Source: Deltaproteobacteria bacterium (GTDB lineage Bacteria; Desulfobacterota; Binatia; UBA9968). From it: a stretch of DNA of 37,242 nucleotides. The DNA lies in NCBI GenBank assembly GCA_009379725.1, contig WHTF01000026.1:1-37242 (forward strand). The letters run 5' to 3'. Shown in pieces: positions 15,959 to 24,172 of the stretch. Under the pieces are notes generated by a model. It was not told the DNA's origin. It saw nothing but the letters and a program-made list of their open reading frames with translations, and searched no databases. The position numbers and the translations under genes are program-made. Position 1 is the stretch's first letter; each line of letters opens with the position of its first letter.

Positions 15959-18436
15959 CTATTCCAGTACACCGTCGTTCTTGTGCGCCGCAATCTTTGC
16001 CTCGCTATATCCCACCACATCGCGTAATACCGCTTCCGTGTCACGGCCCAGAACCGGGAATTCCCATCTGCGGGTTAACCTTGCATTTGTGAAGTGCAGT
16101 GGAAAGTTAGGCAGAACCACGCGGCCCAGCCTGGGATTTTCGACGGCGACGATAAAACCACGCTCAGTCAGCTGAGGATCGTTGGTCAGATCCTCGCCGG
16201 TTTGCACTACACCGGCGGGAACTCCGCTTTTTTGCAATTGATCCCGGATCTCGAAAGCATCTTTGTCTTTGGTCCATTGACAAATCATCGCGTTGAGCGC
16301 ATCGCGGTTTCTCAGCCGGTCGGCATTGGTTTTAAAGCGCTGATCCTCTTCAACTCCGGCGCCTAAGATCTTCGCCAGCGCTGACCATTGTTGATCGGTT
16401 TCGGCCGCGATCACGCACCAGCGGTCTGCGCCTTTGCATGGATAGCAATCATGCGGCGCGACTGAAAGAGAGGCATTGCCGATGGGCTGCGGATCTCGAC
16501 CGCTTGCCGCCGCCTCCATCAAATTCGTTCCGATCATGAACGCCGTCGCTTCGGATTGCGCCAAGTCGATGAACGCGCCTTGCTTGTGGCGATCGCGATG
16601 AAGCACGCCGGAAATGATGATGATCGCGCACAGCACACCGGACACGTAATCCGGAAACACCGTCTGCGAACCGATCGGCGGATTCGTGTTGCCCGGATGA
16701 TTCCACATATAGGTGAGCCCGGTGAATGAAGTAATATTCACGCCGACGGTGGAGAAATGGCGCTTTGGCCCGGTGGTGCCAAGTCCGGGCATGCGCAGAT
16801 TGATGATATCCGGCTTCACTTCGCATAGCTCGCGGTAGCCAAGCCCAATCCTCTCAACGACGTCGACGCTATAGTTGTCGAGCACGGCGTCGGCTTTCGC
16901 GACCAGATCATGCAGGACCTTTTTCCCCTTCGGGTGCTTAAGATTAACCGTGAACGAACGTTTATTGCGGTTGAACTCAAGAAAGCGCGGCGAGAGGTTG
17001 GGGTCCTCGCCGGTGCCAAAAAAACGAAATGGATCCATCCCGCCTTTGCTCGACTCGACTTTAATGACATCCGCGCCCAGTTCGGCCAGGATCGTCGTGC
17101 CATACGGCCCGGCAAGCACGTGATCGAAGCTCACGATGCGCATGCCATCGAGGGGACCGTTACCGCTGTTAGCCGCGGAGCCGGATTTTGGCGCTGGTGT
17201 GTTCTTGCTACTATCCCCATGCCTTCCGAGCGTGTCGCCGCTCCCTCTTACATCTCCCCCATCGGGCCCCTCTCTTCTCTCCCCCGCGACGGGGGAGATA
17301 TAAGAGGGGGAACGCCGGCCGTCGAACGGCGGTACGCTACCCACAGCCGGCCGCGCACCGTCGATGACAACCGGCATCGCCGCCTGTTTTACGTTGCCGA
17401 ACTGAGCATGTTCAACCGGTGCCATAAACCCCCTGCCCTGCACATGCTCGTCATTTACAAAGCCCATCGGTGTGTTCACCGGCACACAAGGAATCCCTTT
17501 CGCTTGCAGCAACTCGGTAATCTCAGCCATCGAATATTGACTCATGAAGGCCTCGACGGCGGGATTGAGCTCATCCGTGTGGGCGCGCCGGTAAAGGTTG
17601 TTGAGCCATTCCGGCGCATCGAAAACCGAGTCATGGTCCTTCCAGACGTCGAGAAACAATTTCCAATGCTGGCGCGTCACGTAAAGATAAACGAAGCCGT
17701 CGCGACAAGGGAAAATCTTTGCCGGCGCCACCGAGCCATGCTGGCTGCCGGCGCGCCTGAGAATCTGCTGCTCGTTAGCCCAGAGACGAATGATGTGTTC
17801 CTGGGTCGCCAGGGTCTCCTGCATCGAGGAGTCGACGTGATCGCCCTGTCCGGTGCGCTCGCGGCGGTAGAGCGCCGCGAGCACCCCCGCGGTGGCAAAC
17901 AAACTGGCAAAATAATACGCCTGGGTTTCGGGCGGCTTGCACGGCGGCAACGATGGATCGCCGGAGATGTATAAAAAGCCGCTCTCCGCCAGCGCCACTA
18001 GATCGTTGCACACGAGATTTTTTTTCGGTCCGGTCTGACCAAATCCCGTGATCGAAGCCATCACGATGCCCGGATTGATGGCCGCTAAACTTTTGTAACC
18101 GAGTCCTTTGGCATCCAGTTCGCCCGGCTGAAAGCTTTCCAGCACCACGTCCGCCGTTTCAACCCATTTGCGAAACGCCGCACGGTCCGCTTCCTGCTCG
18201 ATATCTAGAGCTTTGCTCGCTTTGCCGGCATTTAAGTGGGCGAACGTCGTGCTCAGCTCTTTCCCATTCGAAGATTTAACGAATGGCGCGAGCCTGCGCA
18301 CCGGATCGCCGCCCGGAGGCTCGATCTTGATCACTTCCATGCCCAAGTCGGCAAGCATGCGACCGCACAGCTGGCCGCTCAAGCCGGTGAGATCGAGGGC
18401 TCTATAACCTTTGAGAAATGCTACAGGTAAATCCAT
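15959..18436 (-). CDS. Double-domain CaiB/BaiF family III CoA-transferase
   Basis: 825 residues, about twice the family's usual 400. The start at 18436 avoids overlap with the upstream gene; ATG 18460 is an alternative. Domain 1 (about 8-385) has LDLTGLSGQLCGRMLADLG, and domain 2 (about 435-820) has FDHVLAGPYGTTILAELGAD. Each half keeps the Asp that forms the mixed anhydride: D202 in HVDSSMQE and D624 in FIDLAQSE. A low-complexity linker (about 390-430, rich in Gly, Ser, Pro and Arg) joins them, and part of it is encoded by a palindromic DNA repeat. The family moves CoA between carboxylic acids. The fusion probably folds as a pseudo-dimer of the interlocked CaiB type. It supplies the activated acid for the surrounding acyl-CoA enzymes. 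Confidence 0.88.
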   Translation of the reverse strand: MDLPVAFLKGYRALDLTGLSGQLCGRMLADLGMEVIKIEPPGGDPVRRLAPFVKSSNGKELSTTFAHLNAGKASKALDIEQEADRAAFRKWVETADVVLESFQPGELDAKGLGYKSLAAINPGIVMASITGFGQTGPKKNLVCNDLVALAESGFLYISGDPSLPPCKPPETQAYYFASLFATAGVLAALYRRERTGQGDHVDSSMQETLATQEHIIRLWANEQQILRRAGSQHGSVAPAKIFPCRDGFVYLYVTRQHWKLFLDVWKDHDSVFDAPEWLNNLYRRAHTDELNPAVEAFMSQYSMAEITELLQAKGIPCVPVNTPMGFVNDEHVQGRGFMAPVEHAQFGNVKQAAMPVVIDGARPAVGSVPPFDGRRSPSYISPVAGERREGPDGGDVRGSGDTLGRHGDSSKNTPAPKSGSAANSGNGPLDGMRIVSFDHVLAGPYGTTILAELGADVIKVESSKGGMDPFRFFGTGEDPNLSPRFLEFNRNKRSFTVNLKHPKGKKVLHDLVAKADAVLDNYSVDVVERIGLGYRELCEVKPDIINLRMPGLGTTGPKRHFSTVGVNITSFTGLTYMWNHPGNTNPPIGSQTVFPDYVSGVLCAIIIISGVLHRDRHKQGAFIDLAQSEATAFMIGTNLMEAAASGRDPQPIGNASLSVAPHDCYPCKGADRWCVIAAETDQQWSALAKILGAGVEEDQRFKTNADRLRNRDALNAMICQWTKDKDAFEIRDQLQKSGVPAGVVQTGEDLTNDPQLTERGFIVAVENPRLGRVVLPNFPLHFTNARLTRRWEFPVLGRDTEAVLRDVVGYSEAKIAAHKNDGVLE
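17243..17308. repeat. Palindromic repeat inside the CoA-transferase linker
   Basis: CCCTCTTACATCTCCCCC (17243-17260) and GGGGGAGATATAAGAGGG (17291-17308) are inverted copies with one mismatch in 18, separated by 30 nt that contain a smaller TCTCCCCCG/CGGGGGAGA palindrome. The element is read in frame as part of the linker between the two CoA-transferase domains, giving a peptide like SPSYISPVAGERREG. Similar G/C-rich 'SPxxRGERxEG' palindromes are common as dispersed intergenic repeats in environmental genomes. Confidence 0.75.
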
Positions 18437-18446
18437 AACTCTACTT

Positions 18447-19574
18447 TCATGCGCCCACATAATGGCTGCGCATGTTGTTTAAAATTTGCGCCGCTCCTTC
18501 AACCATCCGCTCAACGATCACCTTGGCCGGAATCGCGCTCTTTTCCCGGCTTAACATGCCCGCGACTTGCCCGCCAGGTACTTGCAGAACCTCGGTCCGA
18601 TCGGCTGCTTCAGCGGCGCGGCGGATTTCATCCATCGCTGCTCCTTGATAAGGCGTGGGCATGGCCTCAAGCCCGGAGCCCATCCACGCTTTAATGACAT
18701 CGCTGCGATAATGTCGCGCAAAATGGCCGCTGGTATAAGCGGTGCGCACGAAATCTTCAGAGCTGCCATTTAAAATCTGACTCTTGTACGCCGGATGAAT
18801 GCCGCATTCCTCGCTCACCAAAAAAGCGGTGCCGCACCAAACGCCGACGGCGCCTAACGCGAGCGCCGCGGCCACACCGCGACCGTCGGCGATGCCACCC
18901 GCCGCCACCACCGGCAATGGCTTCACAGCGTCGACGATCTGTGGAATCAAGGGAAAATTACCGATGGTTCCAGTGTGGCCGCCCGCTTCGTAACCTTGCG
19001 CGATGATCACATCGGCGCCTTTACGAGCATGGCTGAGCGCGTGTTTCACCGCGCCCGCCAGCGCCATCACCTTGATCCCTTTTTCATGAGCGAGCGGAAC
19101 AACCTCGGCTGTGTCACCGAGTCCAATAATCAGGATCGGAACTCCTTCTTCGAGAATCACCTTTAACTGTTCGCGCGTCGCGTGGGGAGTTTTGACCCAA
19201 CTTTTTCTGTCCGGTGGTTGCGCCGTCAAGCCGAGTTTCGGTATCAAGTTGCTCGTAAAAGCGGCATGCTGCGGAAATTTTTCGGCAATTTCCTTTTTCA
19301 CTTCATCCGGGTCCGGCACCTTCACGTCTTCCATCTTTGGCAGCGTGATATCGACGCCAAATGGCTTATCGGTGAGTGCCCGCACCCGTCGAATACGTTC
19401 ACGAATCACCTCCGGCCGTATCGAGCTGCCGCCGATGCAGCCTAGTCCGCCCGCATTCGATACCGCCGCCACCAGCTCCGGCGGCGTAGTCATCCCTTCT
19501 TTGTCCCAACCCATGCCCGCTTGAATGATGGGCACGCCGATTCCAAGCAGATCGCAGAGTGGTGTGTGCAACAT
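18447..19574 (-). CDS. Nitronate monooxygenase (2-nitropropane dioxygenase) family protein
   Basis: 375 residues. The ATG at 19574 has AGGAAAGG 8 nt upstream. It is a TIM-barrel FMN protein with the N-terminal PIIQAGMGW, SNAGGLGCIGG, VIIAQGYEAGGHTGT (with the catalytic-region His) and VVAAGGIADGRGVAAALALG, the phosphate-binding glycine motif for FMN. Family members oxidise alkyl nitronates such as propionate-3-nitronate. In catabolic clusters, homologues also act as enoyl reductases or detoxification enzymes, so the precise role here is open. It is followed after 10 nt by the CoA-transferase. Confidence 0.87.
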   Translation of the reverse strand: MLHTPLCDLLGIGVPIIQAGMGWDKEGMTTPPELVAAVSNAGGLGCIGGSSIRPEVIRERIRRVRALTDKPFGVDITLPKMEDVKVPDPDEVKKEIAEKFPQHAAFTSNLIPKLGLTAQPPDRKSWVKTPHATREQLKVILEEGVPILIIGLGDTAEVVPLAHEKGIKVMALAGAVKHALSHARKGADVIIAQGYEAGGHTGTIGNFPLIPQIVDAVKPLPVVAAGGIADGRGVAAALALGAVGVWCGTAFLVSEECGIHPAYKSQILNGSSEDFVRTAYTSGHFARHYRSDVIKAWMGSGLEAMPTPYQGAAMDEIRRAAEAADRTEVLQVPGGQVAGMLSREKSAIPAKVIVERMVEGAAQILNNMRSHYVGA

Positions 19575-19590
19575 TTCTAAAACCTTTCCT

Positions 19591-19626
19591 TACAAGGTAG
19601 GGGCGCAGCATGCTGCGCCCCTTGTA
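19591..19626. repeat. Strong palindromic hairpin (GGGGCGCAGC core)
   Basis: The 22-nt sequence at 19600-19621 is a perfect palindrome (GGGGCGCAGCA/TGCTGCGCCCC), flanked by TACAAG on the left and TTGTA on the right, so the stem extends further. It lies in the 71-nt gap between the third crotonase (stop 19646) and the nitronate monooxygenase (start 19574). It looks like a dispersed REP-type element. It has no T-run on either strand, so a terminator role is doubtful. Confidence 0.65.
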
Positions 19627-19645
19627 CGGCGAATCACGATCACGG

Positions 19646-20461
19646 TTATTTCCGATCCTCCGGCTTCACGTAGCCGGTCGTCCCGCCGCCTTTTTGCGAA
19701 TGGAGATAACCTTCCACGTCGCTCAGCGGATTTGTATAATATCTCATGCGGTGCGAAACCAAATCGTCGGTTTTGAGAGCGGTGAGAAAATCCATGTCTT
19801 TTTGCATGTAGGCGGCAATCTTCGCGCTCTCCAGGGTCACTGCATTGCGGCTGCCGAGCTCCTTTGCCAACTGCTCGACGGTCGAAGTCAATTGATCATC
19901 GGGCACCGTTTCGGAAATCAATCCAATGCGCTCCGCCTGGGCGGCGCTCAGGTTACGGCCGGTCAATTGAATGTAAAAGGCCTTTTTGAAAGGAATGCCG
20001 CTGTGAAATAGCGTCGATGTGGCAACCGCGCCGTAGCTGCCACGGATCACTTCGGGCATGCCGAACTTTGCCGATTCCGCGGCAATACAGAGATCGTGAC
20101 CGTTGATGAGCGCCAATCCGCCACCCAGACACCAGCCTCGTACCGCGGCGACGGTAACCTGCGGCAAATTGCGCAGTAGACGGACGATTTCATAAGTCGA
20201 ACCGGCGTGATCCCAGGGTCGTTTGCGCTTCCAGTTCTCACGCAAATCATAGAGATCCAGGCCCGACGAATAGGAATCCCCCGAACCCGCCGTAACGATG
20301 CATTTGATTTTGTCATTGCCGCTGAGCTCCTTTAGAGCCGCGATCATTTCCGCCATGAGCCGCTGGCTGAGAGCATTTTTCTTTTCCGGTCGATTAAACG
20401 TCAGCCATGCCACTCCAGCTTCTTCGTCCACTTTTTGCAGAATCGTTCTCAACTCCATCAT
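19646..20461 (-). CDS. Enoyl-CoA hydratase/isomerase (crotonase) family protein
   Basis: 271 residues. A GGAGGT lies just upstream of two consecutive ATGs (20461 and 20458), and the second has the better spacing. Crotonase landmarks are TFNRPEKKNALSQ, the oxyanion-hole GWCLGGGLAL (about 109-118), and FGMPEV with the single catalytic Glu at 137. The second Glu position of classical hydratases is replaced (FYIQLTGRN). One glutamate with an atypical RGSYGAVATSTL helix suggests an isomerase, lyase or other crotonase activity and not a standard hydratase. The C-terminus is extended and Gly/Lys-rich. Confidence 0.85.
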   Translation of the reverse strand: MMELRTILQKVDEEAGVAWLTFNRPEKKNALSQRLMAEMIAALKELSGNDKIKCIVTAGSGDSYSSGLDLYDLRENWKRKRPWDHAGSTYEIVRLLRNLPQVTVAAVRGWCLGGGLALINGHDLCIAAESAKFGMPEVIRGSYGAVATSTLFHSGIPFKKAFYIQLTGRNLSAAQAERIGLISETVPDDQLTSTVEQLAKELGSRNAVTLESAKIAAYMQKDMDFLTALKTDDLVSHRMRYYTNPLSDVEGYLHSQKGGGTTGYVKPEDRK

Positions 20462-20539
20462 TCACCTCCGTTAGATCGATGTTCATGTTGAGGTTTCAAA
20501 CAACAGGTACATGGTAATACCGCTTGAACCTGCTCTTCT

Positions 20540-21406
20540 TTACCCCTGCAGTAGAAACGGCACTACGATATCCGCCAACTCTTCCGGTTTCTCATGCGGG
20601 ATATGGTGGCCGGCGCCCTCGATGGGCACGATCTGCGCGTTGGGGAAAAGCTTCACGCGCGGGCCACGCACCGATTTCATAAAATCGCTTTCGGTGCCGT
20701 AGACAAAAAGAATCGGACATTTCAGTCGGTGGATGAATGCCTCGATCTGGCCTTCCGACATCACTGTCGTCGTGCGGTAACGCAGAATAGGATCATGTTT
20801 CCAGCGATATCGCCCACCCTTGAGGCTGGTCCCATGTTGCGCCATGTGCAGGGCCGCGTCGTCAGGGATCAGCGGAAAAGTTTTCTGCAGCGACTTAGCC
20901 GCTGACTCCAGCGATTCATGGGGGAAGGGAATCTCGATATAGTTTCTTCCCTTCAACCGTTCGGCGATAATCTCGGGTACTTCATCGTCGGCGCGCGCAA
21001 AGGGACCGAGGGATTCAAGCAGTACCATGCGCTTAACCTTTTCTGGGAACGCAGCGGCATAAAGCAAACACATGCTGCCGCCGAGCGAATGGCCGACAAT
21101 CGTCAGAGGTTCCTTATCGAGATGGCGGAGCAGGCCGGCCAGATCGGCAAGAAAATCTTCATGCTGATAGCCGCGGCTCGTGTTCGGCCATTCGCTGTCG
21201 CCGTGTCCCCGAAGATCGATCGCCACGGCGTGCTTGATCGGCAAACCGCGCGCAATCATGGCGGCGATGAAGTGATCCCAGCTGCGCCCCTGATCGCGCA
21301 CGCCGTGAACGAAGACGTAAGTTTCCTCGTGCGAGTCGCCCCATTCCCAGTAGCGAATTCTTAAGCCGTCGTGAACGAAATAATTTTCCCTCGGTTTTAA
21401 ATCCAT
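20540..21406 (-). CDS. Alpha/beta hydrolase
   Basis: 288 residues from the ATG at 21406. The longer frame to 21532 has no family support and runs into a hairpin. It has the canonical fold: YVFVHGVRDQGRSWD (oxyanion HG), AIDLRGHGDSEWP, the nucleophile elbow IVGHSLGGSM with Ser107, and the C-terminal GAGHHIPHEKPEE with the catalytic His. It resembles MhpC/BphD-type C-C hydrolases and epoxide or ester hydrolases. Beside a CoA ligase and crotonases it may act as a C-C hydrolase, thioesterase or esterase on a pathway intermediate. The Shine-Dalgarno is weak. Confidence 0.85.
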   Translation of the reverse strand: MDLKPRENYFVHDGLRIRYWEWGDSHEETYVFVHGVRDQGRSWDHFIAAMIARGLPIKHAVAIDLRGHGDSEWPNTSRGYQHEDFLADLAGLLRHLDKEPLTIVGHSLGGSMCLLYAAAFPEKVKRMVLLESLGPFARADDEVPEIIAERLKGRNYIEIPFPHESLESAAKSLQKTFPLIPDDAALHMAQHGTSLKGGRYRWKHDPILRYRTTTVMSEGQIEAFIHRLKCPILFVYGTESDFMKSVRGPRVKLFPNAQIVPIEGAGHHIPHEKPEELADIVVPFLLQG

Positions 21407-21497
21407 CGATTGTTTCTTGCCGCCCTTTCCATTGTGCTTCAATAATGAGACTGCGGTGCGGAATATAATAAAGTAATGCTTTAGGGTCTCTCTCAGA

Positions 21498-21547
21498 GAT
21501 GGTTGAAATCTCCCGCCTTCGCATGAAGGCAAGGGATTTCAACCATC
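21498..21547. repeat. 20-bp imperfect hairpin after the CoA ligase gene
   Basis: GATGGTTGAAAT (21498-21509) pairs with ATTTCAACCATC (21536-21547). CCC pairs with GGG inside it, and GCCTT pairs with AAGGC around a 6-nt loop. It starts 10 nt after the ligase stop at 21558 and separates it from the alpha/beta hydrolase gene. No clear T-run follows on the minus strand, so an RNA-stability or processing element is as likely as a terminator. Confidence 0.65.
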
Positions 21548-21557
21548 CCGAAAGAGA

Positions 21558-23093
21558 TTAACGGTTAGTCTCTGCTTCCACCATAATCATTTCCTTCAGT
21601 TTTACCTTATTCACCTTGCCTATCTCGGTATGCGGCAGCGAAGAGCGAATCTCGACAGATTTGGGAAGCTTATAGCCGGATAGCCGTTCTTTGCAAAAAT
21701 GTATCAGATCTTCGCCTGTCAAAGTGGATCCCGGTTTGAGCACGACCACCACTTTAACCGCCTCGCCCCATTGAGCATCGGGAACGCCAATCACAGCCGC
21801 CTCCAAAATACCGGGATGTCCGTAAATGACGCTTTCGATTTCCAACGGATAAATACTGATGCCGCCGCTCTTAACCATGTCCTTCTTGCGGCCGGCAACG
21901 AAAAGATAGCCCTCTTCGTCGAAGTAGCCGAGGTCACCGGTGTAAAACCAACCATCACGGAACGATGCATGGGTCGCTTCCGGATTTTTATAGTAGCCCT
22001 GCGTCGCTAGTGGGCTCCGGCAGACAATTTCTCCTACTTGATTGACACCGGCCTGCTTATTGTCATCGTCGACGATCCGCAAATCGACGCACCAGACCGG
22101 TCGTCCGGCGGCGTTCGGCTTCGTGTCCATGTCGGCCGGCTTGGAAATCGCCATCTGTCCGGAATCCGTAGAGGCATACGTCCGGTAAATGTTCGGGGTG
22201 AGATTCTTCCTGAGGTTGTCTAAAACGGATGGATGAACTTTTCCGCCGGTGATCGCCAGACAGCGCAACGAACTGGTGTCGTACCGAGTGGATTCCAACA
22301 CGCGCAGCATGCGTTCGCACATCGTCGGTACCGCGCCGATGTATGTCACCCGTTCCCGTTCGATTGCCTTTAATACCTCTTCTGCATCGAAACGCTCGTG
22401 CAAGATCATCGTCCCGCCGAAATAAATGATCCCCAGGGTAAACGACCGGCCGGCGTTAAAATAAATCGGCGATGACAGTATTGCCCTGTCGTGCACACCG
22501 AGCCCTTTTTCGATGGCGTTATTGATACAATGAAAGACAAAGGTCCGTTGCGTCGACAAACAGCCCTTGGGAAAACCGGTGGTGCCGGAGGTGAGCAGAA
22601 CCGCGAACGGATCGTCTTCGCCGACCGCTGTTTTGGGCTCTTCAGAACTTTGGCCGTTCAGCAAGCCGCCATAACTCAAATCGGCAATGATAATCGGTTT
22701 GAGAAAGCTCAAGTCGTGGGAGATCTGTGCCTTTTCGAATTCATCGAGACAATCCTGCTGCAGAATCAGCGCGCTTGGCTTGAAGAACGATAGCACCGAA
22801 CCGAGCTCCAGCGCTTTCCACTTGACGTCGAGTGGAATCGCCAGCGCACCGATCTTCGCCGTCGCGAAGGCGATCTCCAGATGCTCGATGCGATTACCCA
22901 CGGACAATGCCACGCCGTCGCCTTTGCGCACGCCGATGGAGAGCAAGGCGTGCGCCAGTTGATTGACGCGCCCGTTGAGCTCGCCATAGCTGATTTCCCT
23001 AAACCGGTCTTTGGCCGCAACTTTAACGGGAAACTTAGAAGCATTGCGACGCAAACCGTCGCCCATCAATAAAAAAGGGGTTTTTGTCGCCAT
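21558..23093 (-). CDS. AMP-forming acyl-CoA synthetase (class I adenylate-forming enzyme)
   Basis: 511 residues, full length. The ANL motifs are clear: A3 LLTSGTTGFPKG (about 168-179), A5 TYASTDSGQM in place of YGxTE, A7 DGWFYTGDLGYFDEEGY (about 380), A8 GRKKDMVKSGG hinge, and A10 with the catalytic Lys in TEIGKVNK near residue 495. It activates a carboxylic acid to its CoA thioester through an acyl-AMP. The degenerate A5 motif (STDSG) suggests an unusual acid pocket. It lies within the minus-strand acyl-CoA block, upstream of the alpha/beta hydrolase. No clear Shine-Dalgarno precedes the ATG at 23093. Confidence 0.9.
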   Translation of the reverse strand: MATKTPFLLMGDGLRRNASKFPVKVAAKDRFREISYGELNGRVNQLAHALLSIGVRKGDGVALSVGNRIEHLEIAFATAKIGALAIPLDVKWKALELGSVLSFFKPSALILQQDCLDEFEKAQISHDLSFLKPIIIADLSYGGLLNGQSSEEPKTAVGEDDPFAVLLTSGTTGFPKGCLSTQRTFVFHCINNAIEKGLGVHDRAILSSPIYFNAGRSFTLGIIYFGGTMILHERFDAEEVLKAIERERVTYIGAVPTMCERMLRVLESTRYDTSSLRCLAITGGKVHPSVLDNLRKNLTPNIYRTYASTDSGQMAISKPADMDTKPNAAGRPVWCVDLRIVDDDNKQAGVNQVGEIVCRSPLATQGYYKNPEATHASFRDGWFYTGDLGYFDEEGYLFVAGRKKDMVKSGGISIYPLEIESVIYGHPGILEAAVIGVPDAQWGEAVKVVVVLKPGSTLTGEDLIHFCKERLSGYKLPKSVEIRSSLPHTEIGKVNKVKLKEMIMVEAETNR

Positions 23094-23152
23094 GTGGAAT
23101 AAGATATCGGGCTATTATTTGCTGGACACGTCTCTCGTCTCATTCGTTCGAA

Positions 23153-23256
23153 GTTCAAGGTTCAACGTTCAACGTAAGACGCCTCGGATACAAAGAACTA
23201 CTCCGGAAATTTGCCGCCACACTCTGACTTCGAACATTGAACTTGGAACCTTGAAC
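23153..23256. repeat. TTGAAC micro-repeat locus D (inverted pair)
   Basis: The 22-nt arm at 23153-23174, with GTTCAA, GGTTCAA and GTTCAA units, pairs with 23235-23256 at 19 of 22 positions around a 60-nt loop. The right arm ends 6 nt from the stop codon of the crotonase at 23263, so in gene sense the element begins directly after that gene. It fills the gap before the CoA ligase start. Confidence 0.8.
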
Positions 23257-23262
23257 GATTCT

Positions 23263-24078
23263 TCATCTTCCCTTCCACACTGGCGGCCGCTTTTCGACGA
23301 AGGCCTTGGGACCTTCCTTGGCGTCTTCGGTCTGCAACACCATGTTCTGGAGATCGGACTCGTACCGAAGTCCTTGCTCCAGCGTCATTTCGCTGCCCTT
23401 ATAAATCGCTTCTTTAATATAACGAACCGCAAGCGGCGCGCCTTTGAGAAACGATTGCGCCATTTTCTCTCCTGCCGGGATCAACTGATCGTATGAAACG
23501 AGCTGGTTCACCAAGCCGATGCGGTGACATTCCGCCGCATCATAAAGCTCGCCGGAAAGACAGATTTCCAACGCTTTCGGAATCCCGACCAGCCGCGGCA
23601 GGCGTTGGGTCCCTCCCGATCCTGCTAAAAACCCAAGCCGCACTTCGCTTAGCCCGATTCTTGCCCCTTGCGCCGCGATGCGGATGTCACAAGCCAGGCT
23701 CATCAGCAGTCCGGTGCCCACGACATAGCCATGAAGTAGCGCCATTGTGGCCTTGTTGATCGCGGCGATAGCCGGCGCCGGAGTTCCCGGAATCGCCGTG
23801 TATCGGGCCTGCCGCTGCACCAATGGTGACTCAGCCTGCTCAACCTCCGCGGCATTCTGCCGCGCGCGATCTTTGATATCGCCGCCGACACTAAAAGCGC
23901 GTTCTCCGTTTGCCTTGAATATGACGACTTGAACGTTTCGATCCTCCTCGGCCTCACGGCAGTATTCAACAATCGACTTCACCATCTCCCGGTTAACCGC
24001 GTTCAACGACTCCGGACGATTCAAAGTAACCCATGCGATTTTGTCTCTAACCTCATATAAAATCTTCTGCTCTTCCAT
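23263..24078 (-). CDS. Enoyl-CoA hydratase (crotonase family)
   Basis: 271 residues. AGGAGAG lies about 9 nt upstream of the ATG at 24078. Both catalytic glutamates of classical enoyl-CoA hydratases are present: E145 in IGLSEVRLGF and E171 in PKALEICLSG. The Gly-rich SGGTQRLPRLVG lies between them. The oxyanion segment is slightly unusual (HGYVVGTGLL instead of GGGL). It probably hydrates an alpha,beta-unsaturated acyl-CoA to the 3-hydroxyacyl-CoA. The last 20 residues are nearly the same as those of the next gene upstream, including the PVWKGR end, so the two are paralogues. Confidence 0.88.
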   Translation of the reverse strand: MEEQKILYEVRDKIAWVTLNRPESLNAVNREMVKSIVEYCREAEEDRNVQVVIFKANGERAFSVGGDIKDRARQNAAEVEQAESPLVQRQARYTAIPGTPAPAIAAINKATMALLHGYVVGTGLLMSLACDIRIAAQGARIGLSEVRLGFLAGSGGTQRLPRLVGIPKALEICLSGELYDAAECHRIGLVNQLVSYDQLIPAGEKMAQSFLKGAPLAVRYIKEAIYKGSEMTLEQGLRYESDLQNMVLQTEDAKEGPKAFVEKRPPVWKGR

Positions 24079-24106
24079 GTTCGACTAGCTCTCCTGTAAT
24101 ACTATC

Positions 24107-24169
24107 ATTCAAATCGCTCAAGGGTTCTAACCTTAACGATTTGAACTTTTGAACCGTTGAACCTTGAAC
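24107..24169. repeat. TTGAAC micro-repeat locus E
   Basis: Four TTGAAC copies occur at 24141, 24149, 24157 and 24164, with spacings of 8, 8 and 7 nt. TTCAAATCG (24107-24115) pairs with CGATTTGAA (24137-24145). The last copy ends 3 nt before the stop codon of the crotonase at 24173, the same placement as in loci C and D. Confidence 0.75.
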
Positions 24170-24172
24170 AAT

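Noticed and set aside
16910-17974. 354-codon open frame on the plus strand
   Set aside because: It lies wholly antisense to the CoA-transferase, has no recognisable domain, and its length follows from codon bias on the opposite strand.
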